Shown one piece after another: positions 16,263-24,003 of a DNA stretch of 31,828 nt. Source of the DNA: Brevundimonas sp. UBA5866 (GTDB lineage Bacteria; Pseudomonadota; Alphaproteobacteria; Caulobacterales; Caulobacteraceae); NCBI RefSeq assembly GCF_002432125.1, contig NZ_DJFS01000079.1, forward strand, positions 1 through 31,828, read 5' to 3'. Each line of letters starts with the position of its first letter. The stretch's first letter is position 1. Made by a program: the position numbers and the translations under genes. The notes beneath the pieces are model-generated. The model made no database searches. It worked only from the letters and a program-made list of their open reading frames with translations, and had not been told where the DNA came from.

Positions 16263-17023
16263 TCCTGCGCGAACTGAAGCTGTTCGCCTGTGCCTTGCAA
16301 TTCCTGACCCGACTGCCGACCCCGCATCTACGCGATTTCCAACCGGAGTGGATACAGGCCAGCGCCCGCTATTACCCGCTGGTCGGGCTGATGGTGGGGG
16401 CGATCTCCGCTGCCGTACTGTGGACTGCCGATCAGGTCTGGGGGCCTTGGATCGCGGCCATTCTCGCTGTCGCGGCAGGTATGGCGGCAACCGGATGTTT
16501 CCACGAAGACGGCTTGGCTGACACGGCAGACGGCATCGGCGGCGGCCAGACGCGAGATCGCAGACTGGAAATCATGAAGGACAGCCGCCTTGGCACCTAT
16601 GGTGCCTCGGTTCTGGTTCTGAACCTTATGCTGCGCGTAGCGGCACTGGCGATGCTGGTGCAGGTTGATCCAGTGATGGCGGCGCTGTGTCTGATCGCGG
16701 CGCATGGCGCGGGGCGTGCCGTGGCCGTGCTGGCAATGGCGGTGATGCCCTATGGTGGCCATCCGGGAATGGCCAAGGAAGGCAGGCCGGACCGCACCGC
16801 ATGGCCCAATGTCATCGTCGGCGCAGCCTTTGCCGCCCTGCCCTTCGTCGCATTCCAGCCGACGCCTGCGATTATCGGCGTCTCAGCCGGATTGCTGCTG
16901 GCTCTGGTACCGGTTTGGCTTGCATGGCGGTTGCTGGGAGGCCGGACAGGCGATGTTCTGGGCGCTATCGAACAGGCATTCGAGGCCGGCTTCCTGCTGG
17001 CGTTGGCCGGTATTCTGGCGTGA
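16259..17023 (+). CDS. cobS: Adenosylcobinamide-GDP ribazoletransferase (cobalamin synthase) CobS
   Basis: A 254-residue polytopic inner-membrane enzyme that joins adenosylcobinamide-GDP to alpha-ribazole (or its 5'-phosphate) as the last assembly step of cobalamin. The diagnostic cytoplasmic motif FHEDGLADTADGIGGG (residues 81–96) is followed by RRLEIMKDSRLGTYG. At the N-terminus is LQFLTRLPTP, which is typical of the family. Several hydrophobic helices cover the rest. The gene begins in an ATGA overlap with cobT and ends in a GTGA overlap with the phosphatase-like gene, so expression is coupled both ways. Length is normal for the family. Confidence 0.97.
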   Translation: MILRELKLFACALQFLTRLPTPHLRDFQPEWIQASARYYPLVGLMVGAISAAVLWTADQVWGPWIAAILAVAAGMAATGCFHEDGLADTADGIGGGQTRDRRLEIMKDSRLGTYGASVLVLNLMLRVAALAMLVQVDPVMAALCLIAAHGAGRAVAVLAMAVMPYGGHPGMAKEGRPDRTAWPNVIVGAAFAALPFVAFQPTPAIIGVSAGLLLALVPVWLAWRLLGGRTGDVLGAIEQAFEAGFLLALAGILA

Positions 17024-17523
17024 GCATCATCGTGTGCCCTCTGCACGATGTCACGGCGCTGGTACGCCTGCGACGTCCGGAGTGTGTAGTCAGCCTAATG
17101 TCGCCGACGGCAGCTCCTGTTGTCCTGCCACCCTCAAACGCACGCCATCTTGAACTGCGCTTCAATGACATCGGCGAACCGCGTCCGGGTCTGACCGAGC
17201 CGGATAAAAGCCATGTGGCGGCAATGCTGGCCCATGCGAAAAGTGTCGATCTGGAGGACACGGTGCTGGTCCACTGCTGGGCCGGTGTCAGCCGATCGCC
17301 CGCGGGGGCTTTTATTCTCGCCTGCGCCCGTTCTGAACGGGGAATGGAGCCAATCATTGCCCGTCGGCTCCGTCAGGCTGCGCCCTATGCAACGCCCAAT
17401 CCACGGATGATCGCACTGGCAGACGCGCTTTTGGATCGCGGTGGAGCAATGATCGAAGCCATTGCCGCTATAGGACGGGGCAGCGAGACGGCATGGGGAT
17501 CGGCATTTGAGCTGGAATACTGA
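17020..17523 (+). CDS. CX5R-motif phosphatase (tyrosine/dual-specificity phosphatase-like), cob-operon member
   Basis: A 167-residue protein with the P-loop VHCWAGVSRSPAGAF, giving nucleophile C86 and R92 of the HCX5R signature, and an upstream candidate general acid D50 in FNDIGEPRPG. This places it in the cysteine-phosphatase superfamily. The GTG start at 17020 overlaps the cobS stop (GTGA) and excludes the longer frame that would run through cobS. The operon position is where an alpha-ribazole-5'-phosphate phosphatase (CobC function) could be expected, and no histidine-phosphatase CobC is seen nearby. I propose, without proof, that it may dephosphorylate alpha-ribazole-P or adenosylcobalamin-P. 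A generic protein phosphatase co-transcribed by chance is the alternative. Confidence 0.8.
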   Translation: MSIIVCPLHDVTALVRLRRPECVVSLMSPTAAPVVLPPSNARHLELRFNDIGEPRPGLTEPDKSHVAAMLAHAKSVDLEDTVLVHCWAGVSRSPAGAFILACARSERGMEPIIARRLRQAAPYATPNPRMIALADALLDRGGAMIEAIAAIGRGSETAWGSAFELEY

Positions 17524-17983
17524 TCCCGAACACGGCCTGCTTTTCCGGCCCTATGAAGAGAATGATCGCGCCGCGTGCCTGGACATATTCGATGGCAATG
17601 TCCCACGCTATTTTGACCGTTCGGAACGTGCCGGTTTTACAGAGGATCTTGAACGCTCAGGATCGAGAACGCCCTATTTCGTTCTCATTCAGCACGCGCG
17701 GATTATCGGCTGCGGAGGATTGGTTATAAGCTCTGACGGCACACGTTCGGGCTTGTCTTGGGGCATGGTTGATCCTGCCCACCAACGACGCGGAATGGGC
17801 GCGGCCTTGCTGCGGTATCGACTGGCCTATCTTCAGACCATGCCTTTGATGCGCGCGGTTGAACTGTCCACCAGCCAACACACGCAGGGCTTCTATCAGA
17901 GGTTCGGCTTTGCGGTGGTCGATGTGGTGCGTGACGGTTTCGGCCCGGGTTTGGACCGCGTCGATATGGTGTTGCACCTTTGA
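17507..17983 (+). CDS. GNAT-family N-acetyltransferase
   Basis: A 158-residue acetyltransferase fold. It has the N-terminal LLFRPYEENDRAACLDIF and the acetyl-CoA pyrophosphate-binding loop VDPAHQRRGMGAALL (Q-R-R-G-M-G). The C-terminal motif HTQGFYQRFGF carries the tyrosine usually used as acid. The start is a TTG at 17507 with GGGGAT about 7 nt upstream; no ATG lies in frame before the fold begins. It overlaps the phosphatase gene by 17 bp, so it is the last gene of the cobT–cobS operon. The acceptor substrate is unknown; nothing in the sequence links it to cobalamin apart from position. Confidence 0.85.
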   Translation: MSWNTDPEHGLLFRPYEENDRAACLDIFDGNVPRYFDRSERAGFTEDLERSGSRTPYFVLIQHARIIGCGGLVISSDGTRSGLSWGMVDPAHQRRGMGAALLRYRLAYLQTMPLMRAVELSTSQHTQGFYQRFGFAVVDVVRDGFGPGLDRVDMVLHL

Positions 17984-18014
17984 AAAAATGCGCCCGCCGA
18001 TGGGGCGGGCGCAT
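17983..18014 (-). terminator. Intrinsic terminator of the czc operon (possibly bidirectional)
   Basis: Perfect 11-bp arms ATGCGCCCGCC (17988–17998) and GGCGGGCGCAT (18004–18014) enclose a 5-nt loop. On the minus strand the stem is followed by six T's, a textbook Rho-independent terminator, 9 bp after the czcA stop. It also lies directly behind the rightward GNAT gene and may stop that transcript as well. Confidence 0.92.
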
Positions 18015-18022
18015 GGTCAGGA

Positions 18023-21000
18023 TCAGCTTGCGCGCGATCGTTTCATTCTGAACCTGCGCATTTTGGGCCATTTGCCCGGTCGATGGCTGTGCACCAGACT
18101 GTACAGGGCCGGCAGGACAACCAGCGTCAGTATGGTCGAGGAGACAATGCCACCGATGACCACGGTGGCCAGCGGTCGCTGGACCTCGGCCCCTGCCCCT
18201 ACGTTTACGGCCATCGGCACAAAGCCAAGGCTGGCGACCAGTGCCGTCATCAACACCGGACGCAGACGCGTCAGGGCACCTTCGCGGATGGCTTCACCCA
18301 GCGGGCGGCCTTCCTGAGCCAGTGTGCGGATGAAGCTGAGCATCACCACACCGTTCAGGACAGCCACACCCGACAGGGCGATAAACCCTACGCCAGCCGA
18401 GATCGACAGCGGCAGACCGCGCATGGCCAGTGCGGCCACGCCACCGGTCAGCGCCAGAGGCACGCCGGAGAACACGATCACACTGTCACGCCAGGAGCGG
18501 AACAGGGCGAAGAGCAGACCGAGGATCAGCAGCAGCACGGCCGGAACCACCAACTGCAACCGTTTGGCCGCAGATATCAGCTGCTCGAACGTGCCACCGT
18601 AGGAAACCCAGTAACCTTCCGGCAGCTTCACCTCCCTGTCGACACGTTCGCTGACTTCGTTGACGAACGTTCCAAGGTCCCGATCACGCACATTGGTGGT
18701 CACCACGATCCGGCGCTTGCCGTTTTCACGGCTGACCTGATTGGGGCCTTCCTCAAGTGCGATGGTAGCGACTTCGCTGAGGGGGACAAATCCCCTCGGC
18801 TGCCCCGCATCACCCGGAAGCGGGATTTGAAGCCGCCCGATCGCATTGGCATCACTGCGCAGGTCTTCAGGTAAACGGACAACCACATCGAACCTGCGGT
18901 CGCCGTCAAAGACCTGTCCTGCAACCTCGCCCCCCATAGAGGTGGCGACAACAGCCTGCACATCCGCCACGCTCAGCCCCAGTCGCGCAATGGCGGCGCG
19001 GTCAGGCGTGATCTGCAGCACGGGCAGGCCTGTGACCTGCTCGGTCTGCGCTTCGGTCGAGCCGGGCACATCGTTGATGATCTTCTCGATCTGCTGTCCA
19101 AGTTCCACCAGCTTGTCGAGATCATCACCGTGAACCTTGACGGCAACGTCGGAACGCACGCCCGACAACAGCTCGTTGAAGCGCATCTGGATGGGCTGCG
19201 TGAACTCGTAGTTGCTGCCGGGGATTTCGTTCACGGCAGCTTCGATTTCCGCGACCAGATCGGCCTTGGACTTGCGTGGATTGGGCCACTCCTTGCGGTC
19301 TTTCAGCATGATGAAGGTGTCGGCAACAGAGGGTGGCATCGGATCGGTTGCGACCTCTGCCGTCCCCAGTCTGGCGATCACGCGTTTCACCTCGGGGAAT
19401 TGGGTGATCCGCTTTTCGAGCGCCGACTGCATTTCCAGCGCCTGTGTCAGGCTGGTGCCGGGAATGCGCATGGCGTGCATGGCGATATCGCCTTCGTCCA
19501 GGCGCGGAATGAACTCCGAACCCATCCGCGAGGCACCGAACATCGCCAAAACGACCAAGGCCGCGGCCACACCGACGATCGGGTAACGGACCTTGAGCGC
19601 GAACTCCAGAACCGGCGTGTAAAGACGGCGTGCGTGACGCATCAGGAAGCTGTCTTTTTCCTGAACCTTGCCTGTGACGAACATGGCCACAGCCGCCGGT
19701 ACAAACGTCAGCGACAGCACCAATGCCGCCATCAGGGCGATCACCACGGTGATAGCCATCGGGTGGAAGGTTTTGCCCTCGACCCCGCTGAGCGCGAAGA
19801 TCGGAACGTAGACGAGCGTGATGATCAGAACGCCGAACAGCGAAGGCCGGATAACCTCGCTGGCAGCAGTCGCGGCCAGACTGAACCGCTCGTCGCGGGT
19901 CAGAAGGCGCCCATAGCGGTGCTGGGCCTCCGAGAAACGGCGAAGGCAGTTTTCGACAATGATAACCGCCCCGTCCACGATCAGACCGAAGTCCAGAGCG
20001 CCAAGGCTCATGAGATTACCCGAAACGCCCACACGCACCATGCCGGTGATGGTCATCATCATGGTGATCGGGATGATGGCCGCCGTGATCAGCGCCGCAC
20101 GGATATTACCCAGCAGCAGGAACAGGACGACAATAACCAGCAAGGCTCCTTCGACCAGGTTCTTTGAAACCGTCTTGATGGCGCGTTCGACCAGTTTTGT
20201 ACGGTCATAGACCGGCACGGCCTGAACACCTTCCGGCAGTGCCTTTGCGGCCTGTTCCAGTTGGGCCGCGGCGGCCTTGGCCACGACACTGCTGTTCTGG
20301 CCGGCCAGCATCATAACGGTGGCCAGAACGGTTTCTTTGCCGTTTTTGGTCGCCGCCCCCGTGCGCAGCTGCTCGCCCAGCCCGACTTCAGCCACCTCGG
20401 CAATCCGGATCGGTACGCCATTACGGGTGGTGACGACGATATTCATCAGATCGTCCGTCGTGCTGGCCTGCCCCGGCACGCGGATCAGCCATTGAGAGCC
20501 GAACCGTTCGATATAGCCCGCCCCGACATTGGAGTTGTTACGACGCAGTGCGGTGACCACGTCCTCCATAGTTACGCCATACGCCGACAGCCGTTCGGGT
20601 CTGGGGGTGACATGATACTGGCGCTCGAAGCCACCGATGGTGTTGACCTCGGTTACACCCGGCGTGTTGCGCATCTGCGGACGAATGACCCAGTCTTGAA
20701 GGGTACGCAGGTCTTCGGGCGTATAGGCTGTGCCGTCCGGCTTGCGCGCACCGGGCTTGGCCTCGATGGTGTAGAGGAAGATTTCACCCAGCCCCGTAGC
20801 GATGGGGCCCAGCTCCGGCGATACCTCGTCCGGTAGTTGCTCGCGTGCGATCTGGAGCCTCTCATTGACCAGTTGGCGCGCGCGGTAGATGTCGGTTCCG
20901 TCTTCAAACACCGCCGTGACCTGACTGAGCCCATAGCGGGAGATCGAGCGGGTATAGGCCAGCCCCGGAACGCCCGAGATGGCTGTCTCTACGGGAAAGG

Positions 21001-21196
21001 TAATGCGCTGTTCGGATTCCAGCGGGGAATAGCCCGGCGCGGCCGTGTTGATCTGGATCTGGACGTTCGTGATGTCGGGCGTCGCGTCGATGGGCAGGCG
21101 CTGGAAGCTCCATACCCCGATGGACATCGCCAGAAACACCATCGCCAGCACGACCCAGCGGTGACGGATGGACAGAGCGATAATGCGTTCAAGCAT
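18023..21196 (-). CDS. czcA: Heavy-metal efflux RND pump CzcA
   Basis: A 1057-residue inner-membrane pump of the HME-RND family. The N-terminus RHRWVVLAMVFLAMSIGVWS is TM1; NVQIQINTAAPGYSPLESEQ starts the first periplasmic porter domain. The proton relay segment LDFGLIVDGAVIIVEN contains D402, D408 and E415, the residues and spacing of the Zn/Co/Cd (CzcA) subgroup rather than the Cu/Ag (CusA) subgroup. GGAGG lies 7 nt before the ATG. The gene is the last of the operon, 14 bp after czcB. It would expel divalent metal ions (Zn, Cd, Co or Ni) from periplasm or cytoplasm using the proton gradient. Exact metal preference cannot be read reliably. Confidence 0.95.
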   Translation of the reverse strand: MLERIIALSIRHRWVVLAMVFLAMSIGVWSFQRLPIDATPDITNVQIQINTAAPGYSPLESEQRITFPVETAISGVPGLAYTRSISRYGLSQVTAVFEDGTDIYRARQLVNERLQIAREQLPDEVSPELGPIATGLGEIFLYTIEAKPGARKPDGTAYTPEDLRTLQDWVIRPQMRNTPGVTEVNTIGGFERQYHVTPRPERLSAYGVTMEDVVTALRRNNSNVGAGYIERFGSQWLIRVPGQASTTDDLMNIVVTTRNGVPIRIAEVAEVGLGEQLRTGAATKNGKETVLATVMMLAGQNSSVVAKAAAAQLEQAAKALPEGVQAVPVYDRTKLVERAIKTVSKNLVEGALLVIVVLFLLLGNIRAALITAAIIPITMMMTITGMVRVGVSGNLMSLGALDFGLIVDGAVIIVENCLRRFSEAQHRYGRLLTRDERFSLAATAASEVIRPSLFGVLIITLVYVPIFALSGVEGKTFHPMAITVVIALMAALVLSLTFVPAAVAMFVTGKVQEKDSFLMRHARRLYTPVLEFALKVRYPIVGVAAALVVLAMFGASRMGSEFIPRLDEGDIAMHAMRIPGTSLTQALEMQSALEKRITQFPEVKRVIARLGTAEVATDPMPPSVADTFIMLKDRKEWPNPRKSKADLVAEIEAAVNEIPGSNYEFTQPIQMRFNELLSGVRSDVAVKVHGDDLDKLVELGQQIEKIINDVPGSTEAQTEQVTGLPVLQITPDRAAIARLGLSVADVQAVVATSMGGEVAGQVFDGDRRFDVVVRLPEDLRSDANAIGRLQIPLPGDAGQPRGFVPLSEVATIALEEGPNQVSRENGKRRIVVTTNVRDRDLGTFVNEVSERVDREVKLPEGYWVSYGGTFEQLISAAKRLQLVVPAVLLLILGLLFALFRSWRDSVIVFSGVPLALTGGVAALAMRGLPLSISAGVGFIALSGVAVLNGVVMLSFIRTLAQEGRPLGEAIREGALTRLRPVLMTALVASLGFVPMAVNVGAGAEVQRPLATVVIGGIVSSTILTLVVLPALYSLVHSHRPGKWPKMRRFRMKRSRAS

Positions 21197-21210
21197 AGTT
21201 CTGCCTCCGC

Positions 21211-22158
21211 TTAGTGGTCATGGCTCGCACCGGCCTTTTCAAGGTCGGCACGCAGCACGAAGGAGCCATCGGTGACATATTCCTCACCGGCCTGTAGCCC
21301 CTCCAGGATTTCAGCCCATTCCGCGGTCTGGCGACCCAGTTTCACGGGGCGGGCCTCATACTGGTTTCCCTTGCGGACAAAAACGGCGGTCTTGCCTTCA
21401 TAAGGCTGTAGAGCGCCGATCCTCACCGCCACGGGAGCATTGCCATCGCCCACCGTGACCATGCCGCTCACACCCAGTCCCGGACGCCACACACCGTCTT
21501 GATACGGCAGGTTCACACGGGCCGTCAGGGTTTGGCTCATCGCATCATTGGCCGGAAGAATGGCCTGGATGGTCCCCGTGGCCTTGTGGTCACCAGCCAG
21601 ACTTTGGACCGTGACGGTCTGGCCCGACCTGACACGCTCGGCATCGCGCGGGTAGAGGAAGAACTCGGCCTGGATCCGTGAAGGGTCGCTGATGGTCAGC
21701 ATGGGAATGCCGCCACCTGTGATGCTGCCAGGATTGACGTTCTTGGCCGTGATCAAACCGGAAATCGGTGCCGTCACCGAATAGGTCTGCAGGCTCTCGC
21801 TGGACTCGACGCGCGCGACGACCTGTCCGCGCGATACGCGTTGCCCGACCTGGACGGATACCGTCATGACACGCCCGGGATAGCGGGCATGTACTTCGGC
21901 TGAGCCTTCGGGCGCGACCTCGATACGACCGTTCAGCGCCAATTGCTCGCCCAGCGGTGCGGGGCCGGCCGTCTCGACCTTGATGCCCGCATTGCGGGCA
22001 ACCTGAGGATCGATTGTCGTGCGACCCTCTTCGGCGGTTTCCTGCACGGCAGGCTCGGCATCTTTGGGCTGTTCTGCCGGTTTGCCGTCGCCACAGGCGG
22101 CGAGCGCCAAAGCGAGAGCGATGGCGCTGGCACGCAGATAGAGTTCGGTACGCATCAT
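21211..22158 (-). CDS. czcB: Periplasmic adaptor (membrane fusion) lipoprotein CzcB
   Basis: A 315-residue adaptor with a lipobox LALALAACGDG, so C22 would be acylated and tether it to the inner membrane. The lipoyl-like hairpin region is visible at GRVMTVSVQVGQRVSRGQVV and SVTAPISGLITAKNVNPGS, followed by a beta-barrel domain and a C-terminal domain ending SHDH. It links the CzcA pump to the CzcC channel. The start overlaps the czcC stop (ATGA). The histidine-containing C-terminus could bind metal, as in other CzcB-type adaptors, but it is much shorter than the metal-binding extensions of some relatives. Confidence 0.93.
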   Translation of the reverse strand: MMRTELYLRASAIALALALAACGDGKPAEQPKDAEPAVQETAEEGRTTIDPQVARNAGIKVETAGPAPLGEQLALNGRIEVAPEGSAEVHARYPGRVMTVSVQVGQRVSRGQVVARVESSESLQTYSVTAPISGLITAKNVNPGSITGGGIPMLTISDPSRIQAEFFLYPRDAERVRSGQTVTVQSLAGDHKATGTIQAILPANDAMSQTLTARVNLPYQDGVWRPGLGVSGMVTVGDGNAPVAVRIGALQPYEGKTAVFVRKGNQYEARPVKLGRQTAEWAEILEGLQAGEEYVTDGSFVLRADLEKAGASHDH

Positions 22159-23471
22159 GGGCGTGCCTCCTGATCGAGAACATCACTGTGCGCACCGGTC
22201 AGTCGATCCAGTCGGGCGCGGTCATTGTGGAAGGATTGAAGGACGGCCACCTTGCGGGCTTTCAGCTCCAGCAGAGCCGTCTGGGCCGACATGACGTCGT
22301 TGTAGGTGAAGCCACCGCGGGCAAAGCCTTCACGCACCAGGATGACGGCGCGTTCGGCTTGCGGCAGGGTTTCTTCCTCGATCCGGCGCGCTTCACTGGC
22401 CCGCGAAAGCAGCAGTACCTGCAGCCGTGCGATTTCGCGTTCACGCTCGGTCTTCAGGGCACGTTCGTCGGCCTGCGCCGCATTGCGTTGCGCCAGCGCA
22501 CGGTCGATGGCGCCCTGGTTACGGTCATAGCGTTGCAGCGGAATGGACGCGCCGATAACAAGGCTCAGATCGTTCTCGCCGGTATAGCGAACACCGGCGC
22601 TGACGGTCACGTCCTGCACGGCCTTGGCTTGTTCGACACGGACCTGTGCCGAAGCGATGTCCTGACGGGAGCGGAAGACAATCAGATCTTCCTCGGCCAC
22701 CTCTCCCGACACATCATTGGCAGAGCTGGTGTCTTCGAATGCACCCGCAGGCAGTTGGAAGTCACCGCGACCGTTCCAGAATTTGGCCAAGGTGATGCGG
22801 GCCAAACGGGCGGCCACCTGGGCCTGATCCAGTTCGATCTGGGCCAGTGCCGTCGCAGAGTCCGCGCGCGCCCCTGCAAACAGAGGATCGCGGGCCGCAT
22901 CCACGCGACGGCGGACCTCGCGTTCGAACTGCTGGGCCAGCGCATAGTTCTGGCGTGCGATTTCAACATTGGCTTCTGCTGCCAAAGCCTCGGCCCATGC
23001 CCGCTGGACCTCTTCCATCCGGTCCATCTGGGCCACGCGGGCCTCGGCAACGACCAGATCGCCTTCGCTGCGGGCCAGACGTGTACGCGCTTCGCGGTCG
23101 CCGCCCCTTTCCAGTGTCTGCTGGTACGAGACGGTGGCCTCGGAGCGGTTCAGCCACGAGCCCGCACCAATGGTGGGCACATTGTCGATGCTCACACCCA
23201 GCGTCGGATTGGGGCGAACATCGGCCTGGCGGATACCGCCCTGTGCCGCGCGGATACGCGCCTGTGTCCCCTCCAGTGCCGGGTCGGCGATGGCGGCCTG
23301 ATACAGGGCGTCCCTGAGTGTAAGGACGGGTTGAGGGCTGGCTTCGGTCGCCTCTTGGGCATAGGCCCGTTGCGGTATGGTTGAACCAGACCACACAAGC
23401 GCGAGAGCGACAGCAGTTATCACTGCGGCACGATCCCACCGTCCGACAAGGTCGGAACGTTCGATTTTCAA
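22155..23471 (-). CDS. czcC: Outer-membrane efflux channel CzcC (TolC family)
   Basis: A protein of about 438 residues with a signal peptide (AAVITAVALALVWSG...AYAQE) and two OEP repeats of long amphipathic helices, for example TLRDALYQAAIADPALEGTQ, PNPTLGVSIDN and REREIARLQVLLLSRASEAR. It forms the trimeric outer-membrane duct of the CzcCBA complex. I chose the TTG at 23471 because TCTGGAGA sits 7 nt before it; a GTG at 23495 has no ribosome binding site. It is followed by czcB in a 4-bp overlap and preceded by the His-rich gene at a distance of about 58 bp. Confidence 0.92.
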   Translation of the reverse strand: MKIERSDLVGRWDRAAVITAVALALVWSGSTIPQRAYAQEATEASPQPVLTLRDALYQAAIADPALEGTQARIRAAQGGIRQADVRPNPTLGVSIDNVPTIGAGSWLNRSEATVSYQQTLERGGDREARTRLARSEGDLVVAEARVAQMDRMEEVQRAWAEALAAEANVEIARQNYALAQQFEREVRRRVDAARDPLFAGARADSATALAQIELDQAQVAARLARITLAKFWNGRGDFQLPAGAFEDTSSANDVSGEVAEEDLIVFRSRQDIASAQVRVEQAKAVQDVTVSAGVRYTGENDLSLVIGASIPLQRYDRNQGAIDRALAQRNAAQADERALKTEREREIARLQVLLLSRASEARRIEEETLPQAERAVILVREGFARGGFTYNDVMSAQTALLELKARKVAVLQSFHNDRARLDRLTGAHSDVLDQEARP

Positions 23472-23529
23472 GGATAGTCTCCAGAAAGCGCGCACGGCAA
23501 AGCCGCGCTAGATCAACGGTTCGTTGTGA

Positions 23530-23913
23530 TCAGACGCTGGTTCTTGGAGGCTGATAGGGGGCGTCCAGCATGGTGCCGGGCGGTACGGCATCATGTGCGG
23601 GCGACAGACGCGCCGATACGATGCTCAGGGCCGGTTTGGCGGTGCCGGTGTTGACAATGGCCAGATGGATATCGGTACCGGCGTGGTGGTGGTGATGTCC
23701 GGGCGGCGCCTTGTCGGGGCTTTCGCTGTTATCATTCTGCGTTTCCGAGGCGTGCTCGTTTGCATGTTGATGCAGGGAAAGCTCGGCCCGTAGTTCAGGA
23801 AACTTTACCGCATCCTCAAACCGGTGCGGTGCATCGAACACGCCATAGGTCTGCGCGGCGATCATTACGATCGCCGCTGCAAGCGCACAGACATAACGGG
23901 TCAGGTTCGACAA
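23530..23913 (-). CDS. Small His-rich secreted protein heading the czc operon
   Basis: About 127 residues with a hydrophobic N-terminus (VCALAAAIVMIAAQTYG) that looks like a signal peptide or anchor. The middle is rich in His, Asp and Glu (SLHQHANEHASETQND) and reaches PPGHHHHHAGTDIH with five consecutive histidines. No enzymatic fold is recognised. The position and metal-binding character resemble CzcI-type or periplasmic metal-buffer proteins that precede czcCBA genes; that role is inferred. I prefer the TTG at 23911–23913, since AGGAG at 23920–23924 is 6 nt upstream of it; the earlier TTG at 23919 abuts the AGGAG. A dyad covers this ribosome binding site. Confidence 0.7.
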   Translation of the reverse strand: MSNLTRYVCALAAAIVMIAAQTYGVFDAPHRFEDAVKFPELRAELSLHQHANEHASETQNDNSESPDKAPPGHHHHHAGTDIHLAIVNTGTAKPALSIVSARLSPAHDAVPPGTMLDAPYQPPRTSV

Positions 23914-23919
23914 AAACAA

Positions 23920-23944
23920 CTCCTGGATAGGTCCTATTTAGGAG
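23920..23944 (-). promoter_or_regulatory. Dyad overlapping the ribosome binding site of the first czc-operon gene
   Basis: Read on the minus strand, the 25 bases are CTCCT AA ATAG GAC CTAT CC AGGAG. The outer arms CTCCT/AGGAG and inner arms ATAG/CTAT pair fully around an internal 2x2 loop and a 3-nt loop. The AGGAG arm is the Shine-Dalgarno sequence for the TTG at 23913. It could be a metalloregulator operator or an RNA hairpin that hides the ribosome binding site. Confidence 0.5.
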
Positions 23945-24003
23945 CAATCCGCGGTTGCGGCAAATGGACATTTTGTCGTTATGCAAATTCGCCTGATTTT
24001 CAG

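Noticed and set aside
16687..17019. 5' extension of the phosphatase frame through cobS
   Set aside because: The extension overlaps cobS completely and is arginine/glycine-rich; the GTG at 17020 in a GTGA overlap gives the complete phosphatase fold.
22014..23384. A 456-residue rightward frame opposite czcC
   Set aside because: Antisense shadow of an obvious OEP-family gene, with improbable composition.
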